From the NCBI RefSeq assembly GCF_000685095.1, contig NZ_BAYE01000029.1:1-50508 (forward strand): a stretch of 50,508 bases of DNA, in the 5' to 3' direction. Each line of letters starts with the position of its first letter. Positions within the stretch are counted from its first letter, which is position 1. The position numbers were made by a program, and so were the translations under genes. This document shows, in pieces, positions 36,131 to 44,814 of this stretch. The DNA comes from Paraburkholderia caledonica NBRC 102488. GTDB taxonomy: Bacteria > Pseudomonadota > Gammaproteobacteria > Burkholderiales > Burkholderiaceae. A model generated the notes under the pieces. That model did no database searches. It was not told the DNA's origin and was given only the letters and a program-made list of their open reading frames with translations.

Positions 36131-36732
36131 TTATTGCTCCTTCTTGAACAGGTCCTGGAAAATCAGGGGCGCCCAGCTCTTGTCCCGGGCCTGCACGAGC
36201 TGACCGCCCTCGGCGATCCTGCCGAGACTGACCGCCGCGTAGCCGAGCCGCTCGACCAGAGTGGCCACCGTCGCGCTTGCAGCCTCGTCGTCGCTAGACA
36301 GAAAGATCACTCGACGGCCACCGGCGCTGACGGGATGCTCGGCGAGTACCTTGGCGGGCAAATGATTGACGCCTTGACAAGGGATGCGCCCGAAAACGCT
36401 TTCGCTACGATCGCCGAGGATGGCAGGCTGTCGAGTTCGGAGAGCGGCACGCCATAGGCATTGGTGGCGTCGATGACGACTTTGCCTTTCCAGTTCGCCG
36501 CAGCTCTGGCGACGTCGCAGTGGGCCCGGAACGGGACCGCCAGGACGATCACGTCGGCCTCGAGCGCCGCCTGTAGCGTGAGGGGAACCACCTTGTCACC
36601 CAGTTCACGGGCCATAGACGCGATGGACTCCGGCCCGCGGGTGTTAGCGATGCCGACCGTGATGCCGCTCCGGGCGAACTGACGGGCGATGGCGGCACCG
36701 ACGCTGCCGCTGCCGATAATGGAAGAGGTCAT
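36131..36732 (-). pseudogene. NADP/F420-type oxidoreductase (NAD(P)-binding), one frameshift
   Basis: About 200 residues of an NADPH:F420-reductase-like Rossmann protein. Frame 1 (36732 down) gives MTSSIIGSGSVGAAIARQFA through VVIDATNAYG and IVAKAFSGASLVKA; frame 2 gives VNHLPAKVLAEHPVSAGGR through GRIAEGGQLVQARDKSW to 36131. Inserting one T near 36369 (AAGGCGTC to AAGGCGTTC) restores KAFNHLPAK, the normal family sequence, so a single-base deletion is the only lesion. A sequencing error is possible. Confidence 0.85.
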
Positions 36733-36887
36733 AAAAACTCCTGGGCTGGATGGGCTTCACTCCGCGTGGCGTGAAGCACTGCAGATGGCTTTACGAAAAC
36801 GTCGCTGCGTTGGGAACAATAATGGCAGTGCGGCATGCATCTGAGAAGCCGGTATGTTGAGATACAATCGATCTACATTAGAGATGG
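36733..36887. promoter_or_regulatory. Divergent promoter region, SRPBCC/SDR cluster and LysR
   Basis: 155 bp between the reductase pseudogene and the LysR gene. AT-rich DNA near 36852-36882 (GTTGAGATACAATCGATC region) contains partial dyads and is the likely regulator and promoter site. No exact -35/-10 could be fixed. Confidence 0.4.
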
Positions 36888-37820
36888 ATGACGAGGCTGA
36901 TGCTGGATGGGATCTCGCTGGATCAACTCAGAACCTTCATTGCCGCTGTGGACGAGGGCAGCTTCTCGGCTGCGGGCCGAAAGCTCAACCGTGTACAGTC
37001 CGCGGTGAGCGGCTGGGTTGGCGGACTGGAAGATCAATTAGGCGTCGTGCTGTTCGACCGCTCGGGCCGGTTCCCGAAACTCACACCGCAGGGCTTGCTA
37101 TTGCTAGCTGACGCCCGCAACGTCGTCGCTGGGGTGGACACGCTGAAGGCACGAGCAAGGCTCATGACTTCGGGAGTGGAGGCGGAACTCTCGGTGGTGG
37201 TCGACGTTTTCTTCCCAACGTCGGTGGTCAGTGCCGTCGCCAAAGCATTCGCAGAGCATTTCCCGCTGACGCCGCTGCGGCTTTTCGTCGAGGGCTTGGG
37301 AGCGGCCTATCAACCCGTTCTGGACGGGCGCTGCAGTTTGGGCATCCTGCCCCCGCTGCCGCAGGCATTTCCGTCATTGGTTAGCGAGCGGCTTGGCGAA
37401 CTGCCGCTCGTTGCAGTTGCTTCTCCACGCCATCCCCTCGCAGGCGTGGGTCATCGCATACCACGGCATGAACTTGCCAAACACGTCCAACTGGTCCTGA
37501 CAGACAGGTCGGATCTCACCGCAGGTCGTGATTTCGGAGTTGCGTCAGCCTCCACGTGGCGTCTGGCGGACTTGTCGACGAAATATGCGTTTCTCAAAGA
37601 CTGCGTGGGATGGGGGGGAATGCCCTTGCACATGGTCGATAAGGACATCGCGGCAGGTACGTTGGTCGTTCTGGACGTGGACGACATGCCGCCCAGCGGC
37701 TGGATGTTGACCATGTCGGTATATCACCGACCCTCGCAGCCCCCCGGACCCGCTGGCAAATGGTTCGTCGACCACTTGAAGACCCTATGGGAGCAATCTG
37801 ACGGCGTCCACGCGCCTTAG
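36888..37820 (+). CDS. LysR-family transcriptional regulator
   Basis: 310-residue LysR regulator. Helix-turn-helix: LDQLRTFIAAVDEGSFSAAG then NRVQSAVSGWVGGLEDQLGV with LFDRSGRFPKLTPQG. The effector domain includes VVDVFFPTSVVSAVAKAF and the KDCVGWGGMPLHMV segment. An alternative ATG at 36900 (MLDGISLDQL) fits family starts slightly better. It is divergent from the reductase-SRPBCC-SDR cluster and probably regulates it. Confidence 0.9.
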   Translation: MTRLMLDGISLDQLRTFIAAVDEGSFSAAGRKLNRVQSAVSGWVGGLEDQLGVVLFDRSGRFPKLTPQGLLLLADARNVVAGVDTLKARARLMTSGVEAELSVVVDVFFPTSVVSAVAKAFAEHFPLTPLRLFVEGLGAAYQPVLDGRCSLGILPPLPQAFPSLVSERLGELPLVAVASPRHPLAGVGHRIPRHELAKHVQLVLTDRSDLTAGRDFGVASASTWRLADLSTKYAFLKDCVGWGGMPLHMVDKDIAAGTLVVLDVDDMPPSGWMLTMSVYHRPSQPPGPAGKWFVDHLKTLWEQSDGVHAP

Positions 37821-38108
37821 CAGGTTTTGGCTCTCTTCTTGCAACTCGCCTTTTGGATATCTCGGCGGTCGAGTCGGTGTAGTACGCACGCAGTTGGCGG
37901 TATCTATCTCAATCGACCCTGTATAGGCCTGCCGCGAGCACAGGACGTCGATGACCGCTTCCGAAGTGCTTCGGTCGCCCGTTGACCAACCAACCGCCAA
38001 GTTCAATTCAACAAGTTAACCCCTGTTCCAACCGGATTTGAAACGGATAGCTGGTGTTGGCAATAGCACTTCCAGCATGCTTTCAAGCTCTTGAAGGCCG
38101 CGTAAGAT

Positions 38109-38480
38109 TTAGGCCCGAGCCATAGAACCGGCAGCGAGCCGCTTGCGCCATGCAATCCAGCCGGCAACAATCGATAGTGTCGCCACGAGAACTGGCGCGA
38201 CCCCATGTCCGTATTCGCCGTGGACTGTCACGGTTGCCAGCGCAGCCAGCATCACGGTACAGCCGAGCGCCGAGCCCCACAGCCGCGTCCGTGCTCGCGC
38301 CAGCAGAACAGCGGTCATGAGCTCCAGCAAACCGGTCACGAAATGGAACCACTGCGGATATCCCCACTCCAGGTATTCGTCGAAGATGGATCGCGGGGCG
38401 ACGATGTTGCTGAGTGATCCCACGACGAAAAAAGCCGCGAGAACCAAAGGTAATATTTGGCGCCAGGAAATCTTGGACAT
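38109..38480 (-). CDS. DoxX-like small membrane protein
   Basis: 123-residue protein with four predicted membrane helices (ILPLVLAAFFVVGSL, FHFVTGLLELMTAVLLA, ALGCTVMLAALATVTV, VAPVLVATLSIVAGWIAW). The layout and the WGYPQWFHFVTGLLEL segment fit the DoxX family, whose members often accompany redox or stress genes. It lies 80 bp downstream of the NmrA-like gene in the same direction and may be co-transcribed. Confidence 0.8.
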   Translation of the reverse strand: MSKISWRQILPLVLAAFFVVGSLSNIVAPRSIFDEYLEWGYPQWFHFVTGLLELMTAVLLARARTRLWGSALGCTVMLAALATVTVHGEYGHGVAPVLVATLSIVAGWIAWRKRLAAGSMARA

Positions 38481-38560
38481 TCGTTCTACCTTCTCCGATG
38501 AGAGCGCTGCCGAACATCAGTGTGGCCGCCTGGTCGACGAGCCGACACGATCTGCTCTGT

Positions 38561-39433
38561 TCATGCCGTGGTGGCCTTGTAGGCCGCCGCAAAGACATCG
38601 CGAGGGGATGTCGTGCCCGCGACGTGCCCCGTGCCCGCGACGCCGAGGTCCATCCAGCCCGCGTTGACGGCATCGAACATCGCTTCGGCCGGTCCGGTGT
38701 GGCCCTTCGGAATGCCGAACTGTTCAAACGCTGCCGGCCACCCGGCCCGCGGGATGGCAAAGGCCTTGACGTCGCGCTGCAAGACTTCGCCTAGCTGGGC
38801 CGCGATTTCGTCCGCGCTGACCATCGAACCGAGCTCGACGACGCGTTGCCCGGACCACGCCGGCCCGGTCAGCAGCGTCGCCACCTCGGCGCCGACATCG
38901 TCGGTCGCGACCATGGTCGACTTCCGACTCGTCGGATTGTAGTAGACGGGTAGCGTGCCGCCCTGGGCGACATGCAAGCCGTAAAGGAAGTTCTCGAAAA
39001 ATCCGCCGGCTCGCACATAGGCGATCGGCAACGTCAGGTGGCGCAGTGCTTGTTCCAGAAGCGACAGGGCGGTGATCATTCCCAGCCCGCTGGTTCTGTT
39101 CGCACCCATCGATGACAGCACAACCACCCGCGGCGGCACTACCCTGGCCAGCGCCTCGACATAGTTCGCGATCACGCTCTTTGCTTCCCCGAAATCCGGC
39201 GAGGGTGCCCAGACCGCCGGCAGCATGACAAATGCACCTTCGACCCCTTCGAGCGCCCTCTCCACGGCGGCCGTATCATTCCAGTCGCCGTCGACCAGTG
39301 CCACACCCTGATCCGCCCAATTCGCCGCCTTCTCGCGATTGCGGACCAGCGCCCGGACTTTCTTGCCTTGCGCCAAAAGATGTTGCGCCGTTGCGCCGCC
39401 TACGCGTCCCGTGATTCCCATTACCAAAAACAT
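38561..39433 (-). CDS. NmrA-like NAD(P)-binding protein
   Basis: 290-residue atypical short-chain dehydrogenase. Rossmann motif VMGITGRVGGATAQHLL at the N-terminus, then VRALVRNREKAANW, DWNDTAAVERALEGVEGAF and VVLSSMGANRTSGLG. NmrA-like proteins often sense the NADP redox state or reduce quinone-like compounds. The start at 39433 has AGGAG 7 bp upstream; the longer open frame to 39487 has none. It is divergent from the HxlR gene, a typical arrangement for an HxlR-controlled quinone/NmrA module. Confidence 0.9.
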   Translation of the reverse strand: MFLVMGITGRVGGATAQHLLAQGKKVRALVRNREKAANWADQGVALVDGDWNDTAAVERALEGVEGAFVMLPAVWAPSPDFGEAKSVIANYVEALARVVPPRVVVLSSMGANRTSGLGMITALSLLEQALRHLTLPIAYVRAGGFFENFLYGLHVAQGGTLPVYYNPTSRKSTMVATDDVGAEVATLLTGPAWSGQRVVELGSMVSADEIAAQLGEVLQRDVKAFAIPRAGWPAAFEQFGIPKGHTGPAEAMFDAVNAGWMDLGVAGTGHVAGTTSPRDVFAAAYKATTA

Positions 39434-39572
39434 GTGTTTCTCCTGAAATTTGTATCCCGCGACTCGACCACACGCCCCGCCCCACATGTCCGCCGCAGTC
39501 TGGTACCGAAGGCGGGCGGGAACAGGGGGGTGACATCAGAGCTCTCTGCGGGAACGGTCTTTGTTTGAGGGC

Positions 39573-39591
39573 AGGTCTATCATAGAGACCT
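39573..39591. promoter_or_regulatory. Candidate HxlR operator
   Basis: Inverted repeat AGGTCT (39573-39578) and AGACCT (39586-39591) with a 7-bp spacer, in the 215-bp gap between the divergent NmrA-like and HxlR genes. It sits 28 bp ahead of the upstream start candidate of the regulator. Confidence 0.45.
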
Positions 39592-39649
39592 ATGCCTCGC
39601 GCTGTAAGGAGGCAGTTTTTTGTTACCAGAAGAGTTAAAGGGAACCCGA

Positions 39650-40069
39650 ATGAGCACCGCCCAGAATGCGATCGAGAGATTCAGCCGATATCAACGTCAA
39701 TTAGGCGACGCCCAGCCCGCACACTGCGCGGTTCGCGACGTGCTTGACCGCATCGGCGACAAATGGAGCATGCTTATGATCATGGAGCTCGCGACGCGAT
39801 CGCAGCGCTTCAGTGAGCTTCACCGAGCCATCCCGGACATTTCCAAGCGCATGCTTACCCAGACACTTCGCGATCTGGAGCGCGACGGACTCATCACCCG
39901 CCATGTTTTTCCCACCAGCCCGCCAAGCGTCGAATATCGTCTGGCTCCGCTAGGCCAATCCCTGCTGGAACCGATGGCGGCCCTCATCGATTGGGCCGAT
40001 CGTCGTTATCCCGAGATCCATGCCGCGCGCGTCCGCTTTGACGGCGCACCCGGTGATATCCCACGCTAG
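39650..40069 (+). CDS. HxlR-family transcriptional regulator
   Basis: 139-residue winged-helix regulator. The HxlR core is clear: CAVRDVLDRIGDKWSMLMI, RFSELHRAIPDISKRMLTQTLR, DLERDGLITRHVF and SVEYRLAPLGQSL. A single N-terminal Cys (Cys27 from this ATG) matches the redox-sensing Cys of many relatives. The ATG at 39650 has AAAGGGA 6 bp upstream, but a TTG at 39620 has a perfect AAGGAGG 7 bp upstream and would add 10 residues. It probably represses the divergent NmrA-like/DoxX genes. Confidence 0.9.
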   Translation: MSTAQNAIERFSRYQRQLGDAQPAHCAVRDVLDRIGDKWSMLMIMELATRSQRFSELHRAIPDISKRMLTQTLRDLERDGLITRHVFPTSPPSVEYRLAPLGQSLLEPMAALIDWADRRYPEIHAARVRFDGAPGDIPR

Positions 40070-40864
40070 GTGCTAGGCCTGATGTGAGAGTGATGGCGAA
40101 AGCCTGAAGCGGCCAGTTTATGTCCGGCTTCGCAGATGGCGCGGAAGGACATATCACTGGTTTCCTACTCGTCGCCTCGGTGGAAGGAGGACCGACTTAC
40201 CAATCGAAAAAGGCCGCCGTGAAATCTGAATGTGCTGTTGGCCGACCGGGACGTCGAGGGCAAAACCGCATTCACAACCGGTACTTGTTATGCGACCGGA
40301 ACCGCCGCTGTGGACCCGCTATCGGGGTTACGTCGTCCGGTCAATGTCCGTTGTCGACGGATCTGCGGACGTCCAGCCGTTCTGAAGGGCGGTTGACAAA
40401 GTTCCGATTGTGGCCGCCCCCTGCATGACGCTGTTGGCTCAGTACGGACCCACTTCGGCCACATCGATCCAACGGCGCGAACGGCCGTTGAGAAGGTACG
40501 AACGGACCACGAGTGGGTTCGACGACGAGCGTCGGCAGCGACCGTGGTAGTGGTTCGCCCCGCTGAATAACGCCACAATAGGCACTATCGGACTGGTCGA
40601 AGGTGCAGACAAACCGCCGTCCGAGCTGCGGCCGGAAAGTTTTTGGGATCTTTGCCAGTTCACCACGTCATCGGTACACGCCGGTCGACGATTGCGCCAA
40701 CATCTCGTGTTCCGGCAAGCGGCGCACCCGCGTTAGCTACCCGCTGTTCCAACTAGTCCGGGCAACGGAAGCGCTCCTGGAGATCCCGATCGAGCGCATC
40801 GCGCTAGCTGGAACATAGGTGCGGCTGGCGTCCTGCCCTCGAAGTGCCTAGAGACGCGAAGCGT
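40070..40864. other. 795-bp stretch without a recognisable gene
   Basis: Open frames of 70-102 codons exist on both strands but none carries a familiar motif or a good ribosome site, and codon structure is not convincing. Probably decayed DNA between two regulator clusters. Confidence 0.55.
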
Positions 40865-41737
40865 CTAGGCGTGCTGGTCAAAACATTCGACGAGCATATC
40901 AGTTAGGACCCGGACCTTCGCTGATGGGTTAAGACCGGGCGGGCGCACAACATATATACCCGCGGTCGGCGGTGGGAAACGACACATGACCGGCACGAGC
41001 GCGCCAGAAGCTACGTATTGATCCGTTACGCCGTCGGGAAGCCATGCGAGGCCGAGCCCAGCCACTGCGGCGGAAGCGATAGCGATGGCGTTGTCAGCCT
41101 TGAAACGCCCCCGCGGATGAACGGTTATGACATTGTCGCCATCCGTAAACCGCCAGCTTTCCGTCCCCTGCATTAGAGCCTGGTGACCGAGAAGTTCGTC
41201 CGGTGTTTCAGGCGCGCCGTGCGCTTTGACATAGTCAGGGCTTGCGACGAGCTTTCCGTAGATCGGTCCAACGCACTTCGCGATGAGATTTGAATCCTGA
41301 AGGTAGCCGATCCGAATAGCGCAGTCATATCCTTCGCCAACCAGGTCGACTACGCGGTCACTGTAGCAGGTGTGGATGTGCAGCAGCGGGTGACGCCGCG
41401 CCATTTCAGCCAGAACAGGTGACAAATGAGTCGGGCCGAACGTGAGGGGTGCTGCGATTCGCAAGCGGCCGCGCAGGTGGCCGGCTGGTGAAATTGTCTC
41501 CCTGGCAGCGTCGATCTCGGCAACGACGCGGGCGGCGTGGTCGCGAAAGGCTGTGCCCGCTTCAGTCAGAGCAGCGCCACGGGTTGTCCTTGCCAGGAGT
41601 TGGACGCCAAGCTCTGATTCAAGCCGCAAAAGTCTTCGGCTAACGATGGATTTTGAGACCCCCAAACGGCGCGCAGCGGGCGAAACGCCGCCCGAGTCCG
41701 CCACCTCAACAAACGTCTGAAGTTCTTCGATGTCCAA
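40865..41737 (-). CDS. LysR-family transcriptional regulator
   Basis: 290-residue LysR regulator. The start is taken at the TTG at 41737, giving (M)DIEELQTFVEVADSGGVSPA, the usual start of this subgroup; the frame is open to 41872 but the extra 45 residues resemble nothing. Helix-turn-helix: ARRLGVSKSIVSRRLLRLES; effector domain: GRLRIAAPLTFGPTHLSPVL and GYDCAIRIGYLQDSNLIAKC. It is divergent from the cysteine hydrolase at 41884 and probably controls it. Confidence 0.9.
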   Translation of the reverse strand: MDIEELQTFVEVADSGGVSPAARRLGVSKSIVSRRLLRLESELGVQLLARTTRGAALTEAGTAFRDHAARVVAEIDAARETISPAGHLRGRLRIAAPLTFGPTHLSPVLAEMARRHPLLHIHTCYSDRVVDLVGEGYDCAIRIGYLQDSNLIAKCVGPIYGKLVASPDYVKAHGAPETPDELLGHQALMQGTESWRFTDGDNVITVHPRGRFKADNAIAIASAAVAGLGLAWLPDGVTDQYVASGALVPVMCRFPPPTAGIYVVRPPGLNPSAKVRVLTDMLVECFDQHA

Positions 41738-41883
41738 TTCTGCGTTCCACTTGGCGCGACAGAGCGTCGCCGAATTGTAGCCTAGCGTCGCGTAATAGGG
41801 AATGCCAACATCCGATTGACCGCTGCTTGTCGGCGAGTCTCCAACGAATACCCCCATCATTTTCTTAAACACCGAGGATTTTT

Positions 41884-42528
41884 ATGGCATTTCGCAATGG
41901 CCTCAATTCGCTCCTCCGCCCGGAAGATTCTGTACTCGTCTTAATCGACCACCAGCCATACCAACTCGCTAACCTGAACAGCCACGATCCCCAGGCCGTG
42001 GTCAACGCCTCGACTGCTTTGGCAAAGTCGGCCAAGCTCTTTGGCGTTCCAACTATCCTCACGAGTGTGGTCGCCGCGCGCGGCGGTCTGCTCTTTCCGC
42101 AGATCACCGACGTTTTCCCGGACCAGGAAGTGATCGACCGAACTCTCATTAACACATGGGAAGACAAAAAAGTCGTTGACGCCGTCAAAGCGACGGGGCG
42201 GAAGCAACTGATCATCGCTGGTCTGTGGACTGAAATCTGTGTGGCGATGCCGGTCATCCAGGCGCTCGGCGAAGGCTGGGATACCACGGTCATCACAGAC
42301 GCATCAGGCGGTACATCGGTGGAAGCGCACCAGGTCGCTATACAGCGCATGATCGCGGCTGGGGCGAACATGATGACCTGGCTGGCGCTGGCAGCCGAGT
42401 GGCAACGCGACTGGGCTCGTACCGAAACTGCGGGCGCGATGACTGAGGTGTTGAGCCAGCATGCTGCCGGTAGCGGCATTGCCTATTTCTGGGAGCAACA
42501 GCTTCTTAACACGCCAGTTTCCGCCTGA
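41884..42528 (+). CDS. Isochorismatase-like cysteine hydrolase (YcaC-like)
   Basis: 214-residue hydrolase of the isochorismatase superfamily. The catalytic Asp is in SVLVLIDHQPYQL and the nucleophile Cys in IIAGLWTEICVAMPV, followed by the family's cis-peptide region; a GAGGA ribosome site precedes the ATG. Overall layout (SLLRPEDSVLVLIDHQ start, ALAAEWQRDWAR end) fits the YcaC subgroup, whose natural substrates are unclear. It heads a plus-strand group with the MoaF-related and esterase genes. Confidence 0.9.
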   Translation: MAFRNGLNSLLRPEDSVLVLIDHQPYQLANLNSHDPQAVVNASTALAKSAKLFGVPTILTSVVAARGGLLFPQITDVFPDQEVIDRTLINTWEDKKVVDAVKATGRKQLIIAGLWTEICVAMPVIQALGEGWDTTVITDASGGTSVEAHQVAIQRMIAAGANMMTWLALAAEWQRDWARTETAGAMTEVLSQHAAGSGIAYFWEQQLLNTPVSA

Positions 42529-42692
42529 CTCCAATCTCAGAGGGAATGACACAGCGCGCGCTCGACTACCTATGTCAGTCGGTCGGCCGTGGCGGGTCAT
42601 TCTCTTCGCATTACGTTCGTGGCCCGGCCAACACAGCAAAACCGCAGCCGTTTCTGACTGTCAGTGCCGTTCTCGCTAAAGGAATTGTGAAC

Positions 42693-43067
42693 ATGACGAT
42701 AAAAGGTTTTCCCGTCGGACAGGAGATGGAAGTTTCCTACCCGCCCTTCAAGGTGTACTTGAGGATCCAATCGGCGACCGAACTGACCTTCGCGATTAGG
42801 GAGGGCAGGTTTGCTCGGACCGAGACGGTTGAAATTCAGGTCGCACCGATCGGCGACAGTCTTTTCGCTGTAAGTTGGAAAGAGTCGAACGGTGCGACGG
42901 TAGTCAACGTCCAGGACTATGATCGCGCTGTGTTCCAATCTTTCGTGACGCTGACCAGCGGCGAGTTCTGGCGCATGACTGGCTCGATGGTGGTAACACG
43001 ATCCGCTAACAAGATCTCAAATGATCGTAAGCGGTCTATGAACGACACCCTTCCATCGCGCGGCTGA
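42693..43067 (+). CDS. MoaF-related small protein
   Basis: 124-residue beta-rich protein of the MoaF-related (lipocalin-like) family: VGQEMEVSYPPFKVYLRIQS, TVEIQVAPIGDSLFAVSWKE, ATVVNVQDYDRAVFQSFVTL and FWRMTGSMV. No catalytic residue is known for the family. An in-frame GTG at 42687 has a slightly better spaced AAAGG and could be the start. The neighbours on both sides are hydrolases. Confidence 0.72.
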   Translation: MTIKGFPVGQEMEVSYPPFKVYLRIQSATELTFAIREGRFARTETVEIQVAPIGDSLFAVSWKESNGATVVNVQDYDRAVFQSFVTLTSGEFWRMTGSMVVTRSANKISNDRKRSMNDTLPSRG

Positions 43068-43210
43068 CACACTGACGCCAAGCGTTGACCGCGCCAGACA
43101 CCGCGGTGGACCGTACACGAGCCACGCTTGCGTGGCACTTTGCCGCCGTCCACCTAAGGCCTCGGACGAGAGCGGCGCGGTTTGAAGAATGTAAACACAG
43201 GTAGGGTTCC

Positions 43211-44206
43211 ATGCTGATGGACGATCAAAAACGCGGCGTTGTTATACCAGAACACACCGTCCCGTTTCCTGCTTCGATAAGCATCGAGGCGCGCGTCGCC
43301 CTCGAGCGGCTCGTTGGTAATGATGGAACCGTGCTCAACACAGGCTTCGTTATGCCAGGACCTGACGATTACGGGGGCTGGCTGCGCATCAAGGCTACGG
43401 TCAACAAGCAGTATGCGGCGGCGGTAAAGGGACTGACGGGTCGCCTACGTTCTACCGTTGAGACCATCAGAACCGACCATGCCACCATCCATGTCGCCAC
43501 GCCCGAAGCGCCATTCAATATGGACCGCGCTTTTATCGATTTCCACGGCGGTGCGCTGGTGTTCGGTGGAGGCGACGCATGTCGCTTCGGCGCGCAGTTG
43601 CAGGCCGATCAACATGGTGTGCGGTGCTACGGCGTCGATTACAGGACGCCGCCCGAACACCCGTATCCTTCCGCCCTGGACGATGGCCTCTCTGCTTATC
43701 GCCATGTCCTGGAGCGACATGCGCCGGAAAACATCGTCATTGGCGGTCGCTCGTCAGGCGGGAATCTTGCGGTTGCGACGTTGCTGCGGGCACGGGACGA
43801 AGGCTTGCCTCTGCCCGCCGGCCTAGTCCTGTTGTCACCACAGGCCGATCTAACGGAGTCCGGCGACAGCTTCGAGACCAATCGGCTTGTCGACGTGGTG
43901 CTGCCTGGCTCGCTGATGTCGAACAACCTCCTCTACGCGGCCGGTGCAGATTTATCGCATTCGTATTTATCGCCCCTGTTTGGCGATCTCACGGGCTTAC
44001 CTGCGACCTTTATCCAATCGGGGACACGCGATCTGTTTCTCTCCAATGCGGTGCGAATGCATCGTGCTTTGCGCCGGGCGGGCGTATCGGCCGACCTCCA
44101 CATCTTTGAAGCTATGCCCCACGGCGGCTTTGGAGGTATGACGCCAGAAGACCGTGAATTGCAGTCTGAAATCGCCAGCTTCGTGAAGCAGCGATGGGGA
44201 AAATGA
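43211..44206 (+). CDS. Alpha/beta hydrolase, HSL-type esterase
   Basis: 331-residue esterase of the hormone-sensitive lipase group. Oxyanion motif FHGGALVFGGG near residue 117, nucleophile Ser in GGRSSGGNLA, catalytic Asp in SGTRDLFLSNA and catalytic His in MPHGGFGGM. The second HSL hallmark YRTPPEHPYPSALDDG is also present. No signal peptide, so cytoplasmic. It follows the MoaF-related gene by 143 bp and may share its regulation by the LysR protein at 40865. Confidence 0.92.
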   Translation: MLMDDQKRGVVIPEHTVPFPASISIEARVALERLVGNDGTVLNTGFVMPGPDDYGGWLRIKATVNKQYAAAVKGLTGRLRSTVETIRTDHATIHVATPEAPFNMDRAFIDFHGGALVFGGGDACRFGAQLQADQHGVRCYGVDYRTPPEHPYPSALDDGLSAYRHVLERHAPENIVIGGRSSGGNLAVATLLRARDEGLPLPAGLVLLSPQADLTESGDSFETNRLVDVVLPGSLMSNNLLYAAGADLSHSYLSPLFGDLTGLPATFIQSGTRDLFLSNAVRMHRALRRAGVSADLHIFEAMPHGGFGGMTPEDRELQSEIASFVKQRWGK

Positions 44207-44300
44207 GGCACGCGGGACTTCATCGCAAAACGGTCTTCCTTGTTCGCTCGGGCAGCTGCCCGACCACCTAATTCAGACTGCGCTTACTTGGACGGGTAGG

Positions 44301-44651
44301 TCATTCTCCTATTGGAGGAGACATTCGCTGGTGCTCTCTTTCCTCGGAAAAGGCTGACCTCTGTTTGCACGACAGCAGCCACTTGAATGACATGATGTTC
44401 GTCTCGGCGACTGGCAGCAAATGGCAACTATAGCCGCACATCAGTGCATCGGCCTGGGTTACGAATGCCCAACTGCCGACATCCGCGAAACGCAGCGGAG
44501 ACGCCGGCGCGGTCGTACCGGACGGCCCATGGATACGGACGATCGCGAAATATCGAACGCGCTTGCGCTTGTTCTTATCCGCGACGCTACTGAAATCAGA
44601 CTCAACGCAGATCTCGAGGTTGAAGCTTCCATATTCGTAGCTGCGCATCAT
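44301..44651 (-). CDS. Small conserved hypothetical protein, uncertain C-terminus
   Basis: 116-residue frame. Its N-terminal two-thirds (MRSYEYGSFNLEICVESDF, YFAIVRIHGPSG, SPLRFADVGSWAFVTQADAL) resembles small Burkholderiaceae proteins that end soon after an ADALMxGYS motif. Here the tail (CHLLPVAETNIMSFKW...) is unlike that pattern, so the 3' end may be altered. No function is known. Confidence 0.4.
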   Translation of the reverse strand: MMRSYEYGSFNLEICVESDFSSVADKNKRKRVRYFAIVRIHGPSGTTAPASPLRFADVGSWAFVTQADALMCGYSCHLLPVAETNIMSFKWLLSCKQRSAFSEEREHQRMSPPIGE

Positions 44652-44814
44652 CGTCGCCTCAACAGATGCTTTAAAAACAGACCGCCAGAACAGAGTCGCT
44701 GCGAGCTCGCACTGCAGTGACTTGCGGCGGGAAAAGCGATCGGCGGGAGCTTATCGCAGCCATACTCACCGGACGATTAAGCGACGTCCGTGCCATCGCG
44801 CCGACCATGCCGAT

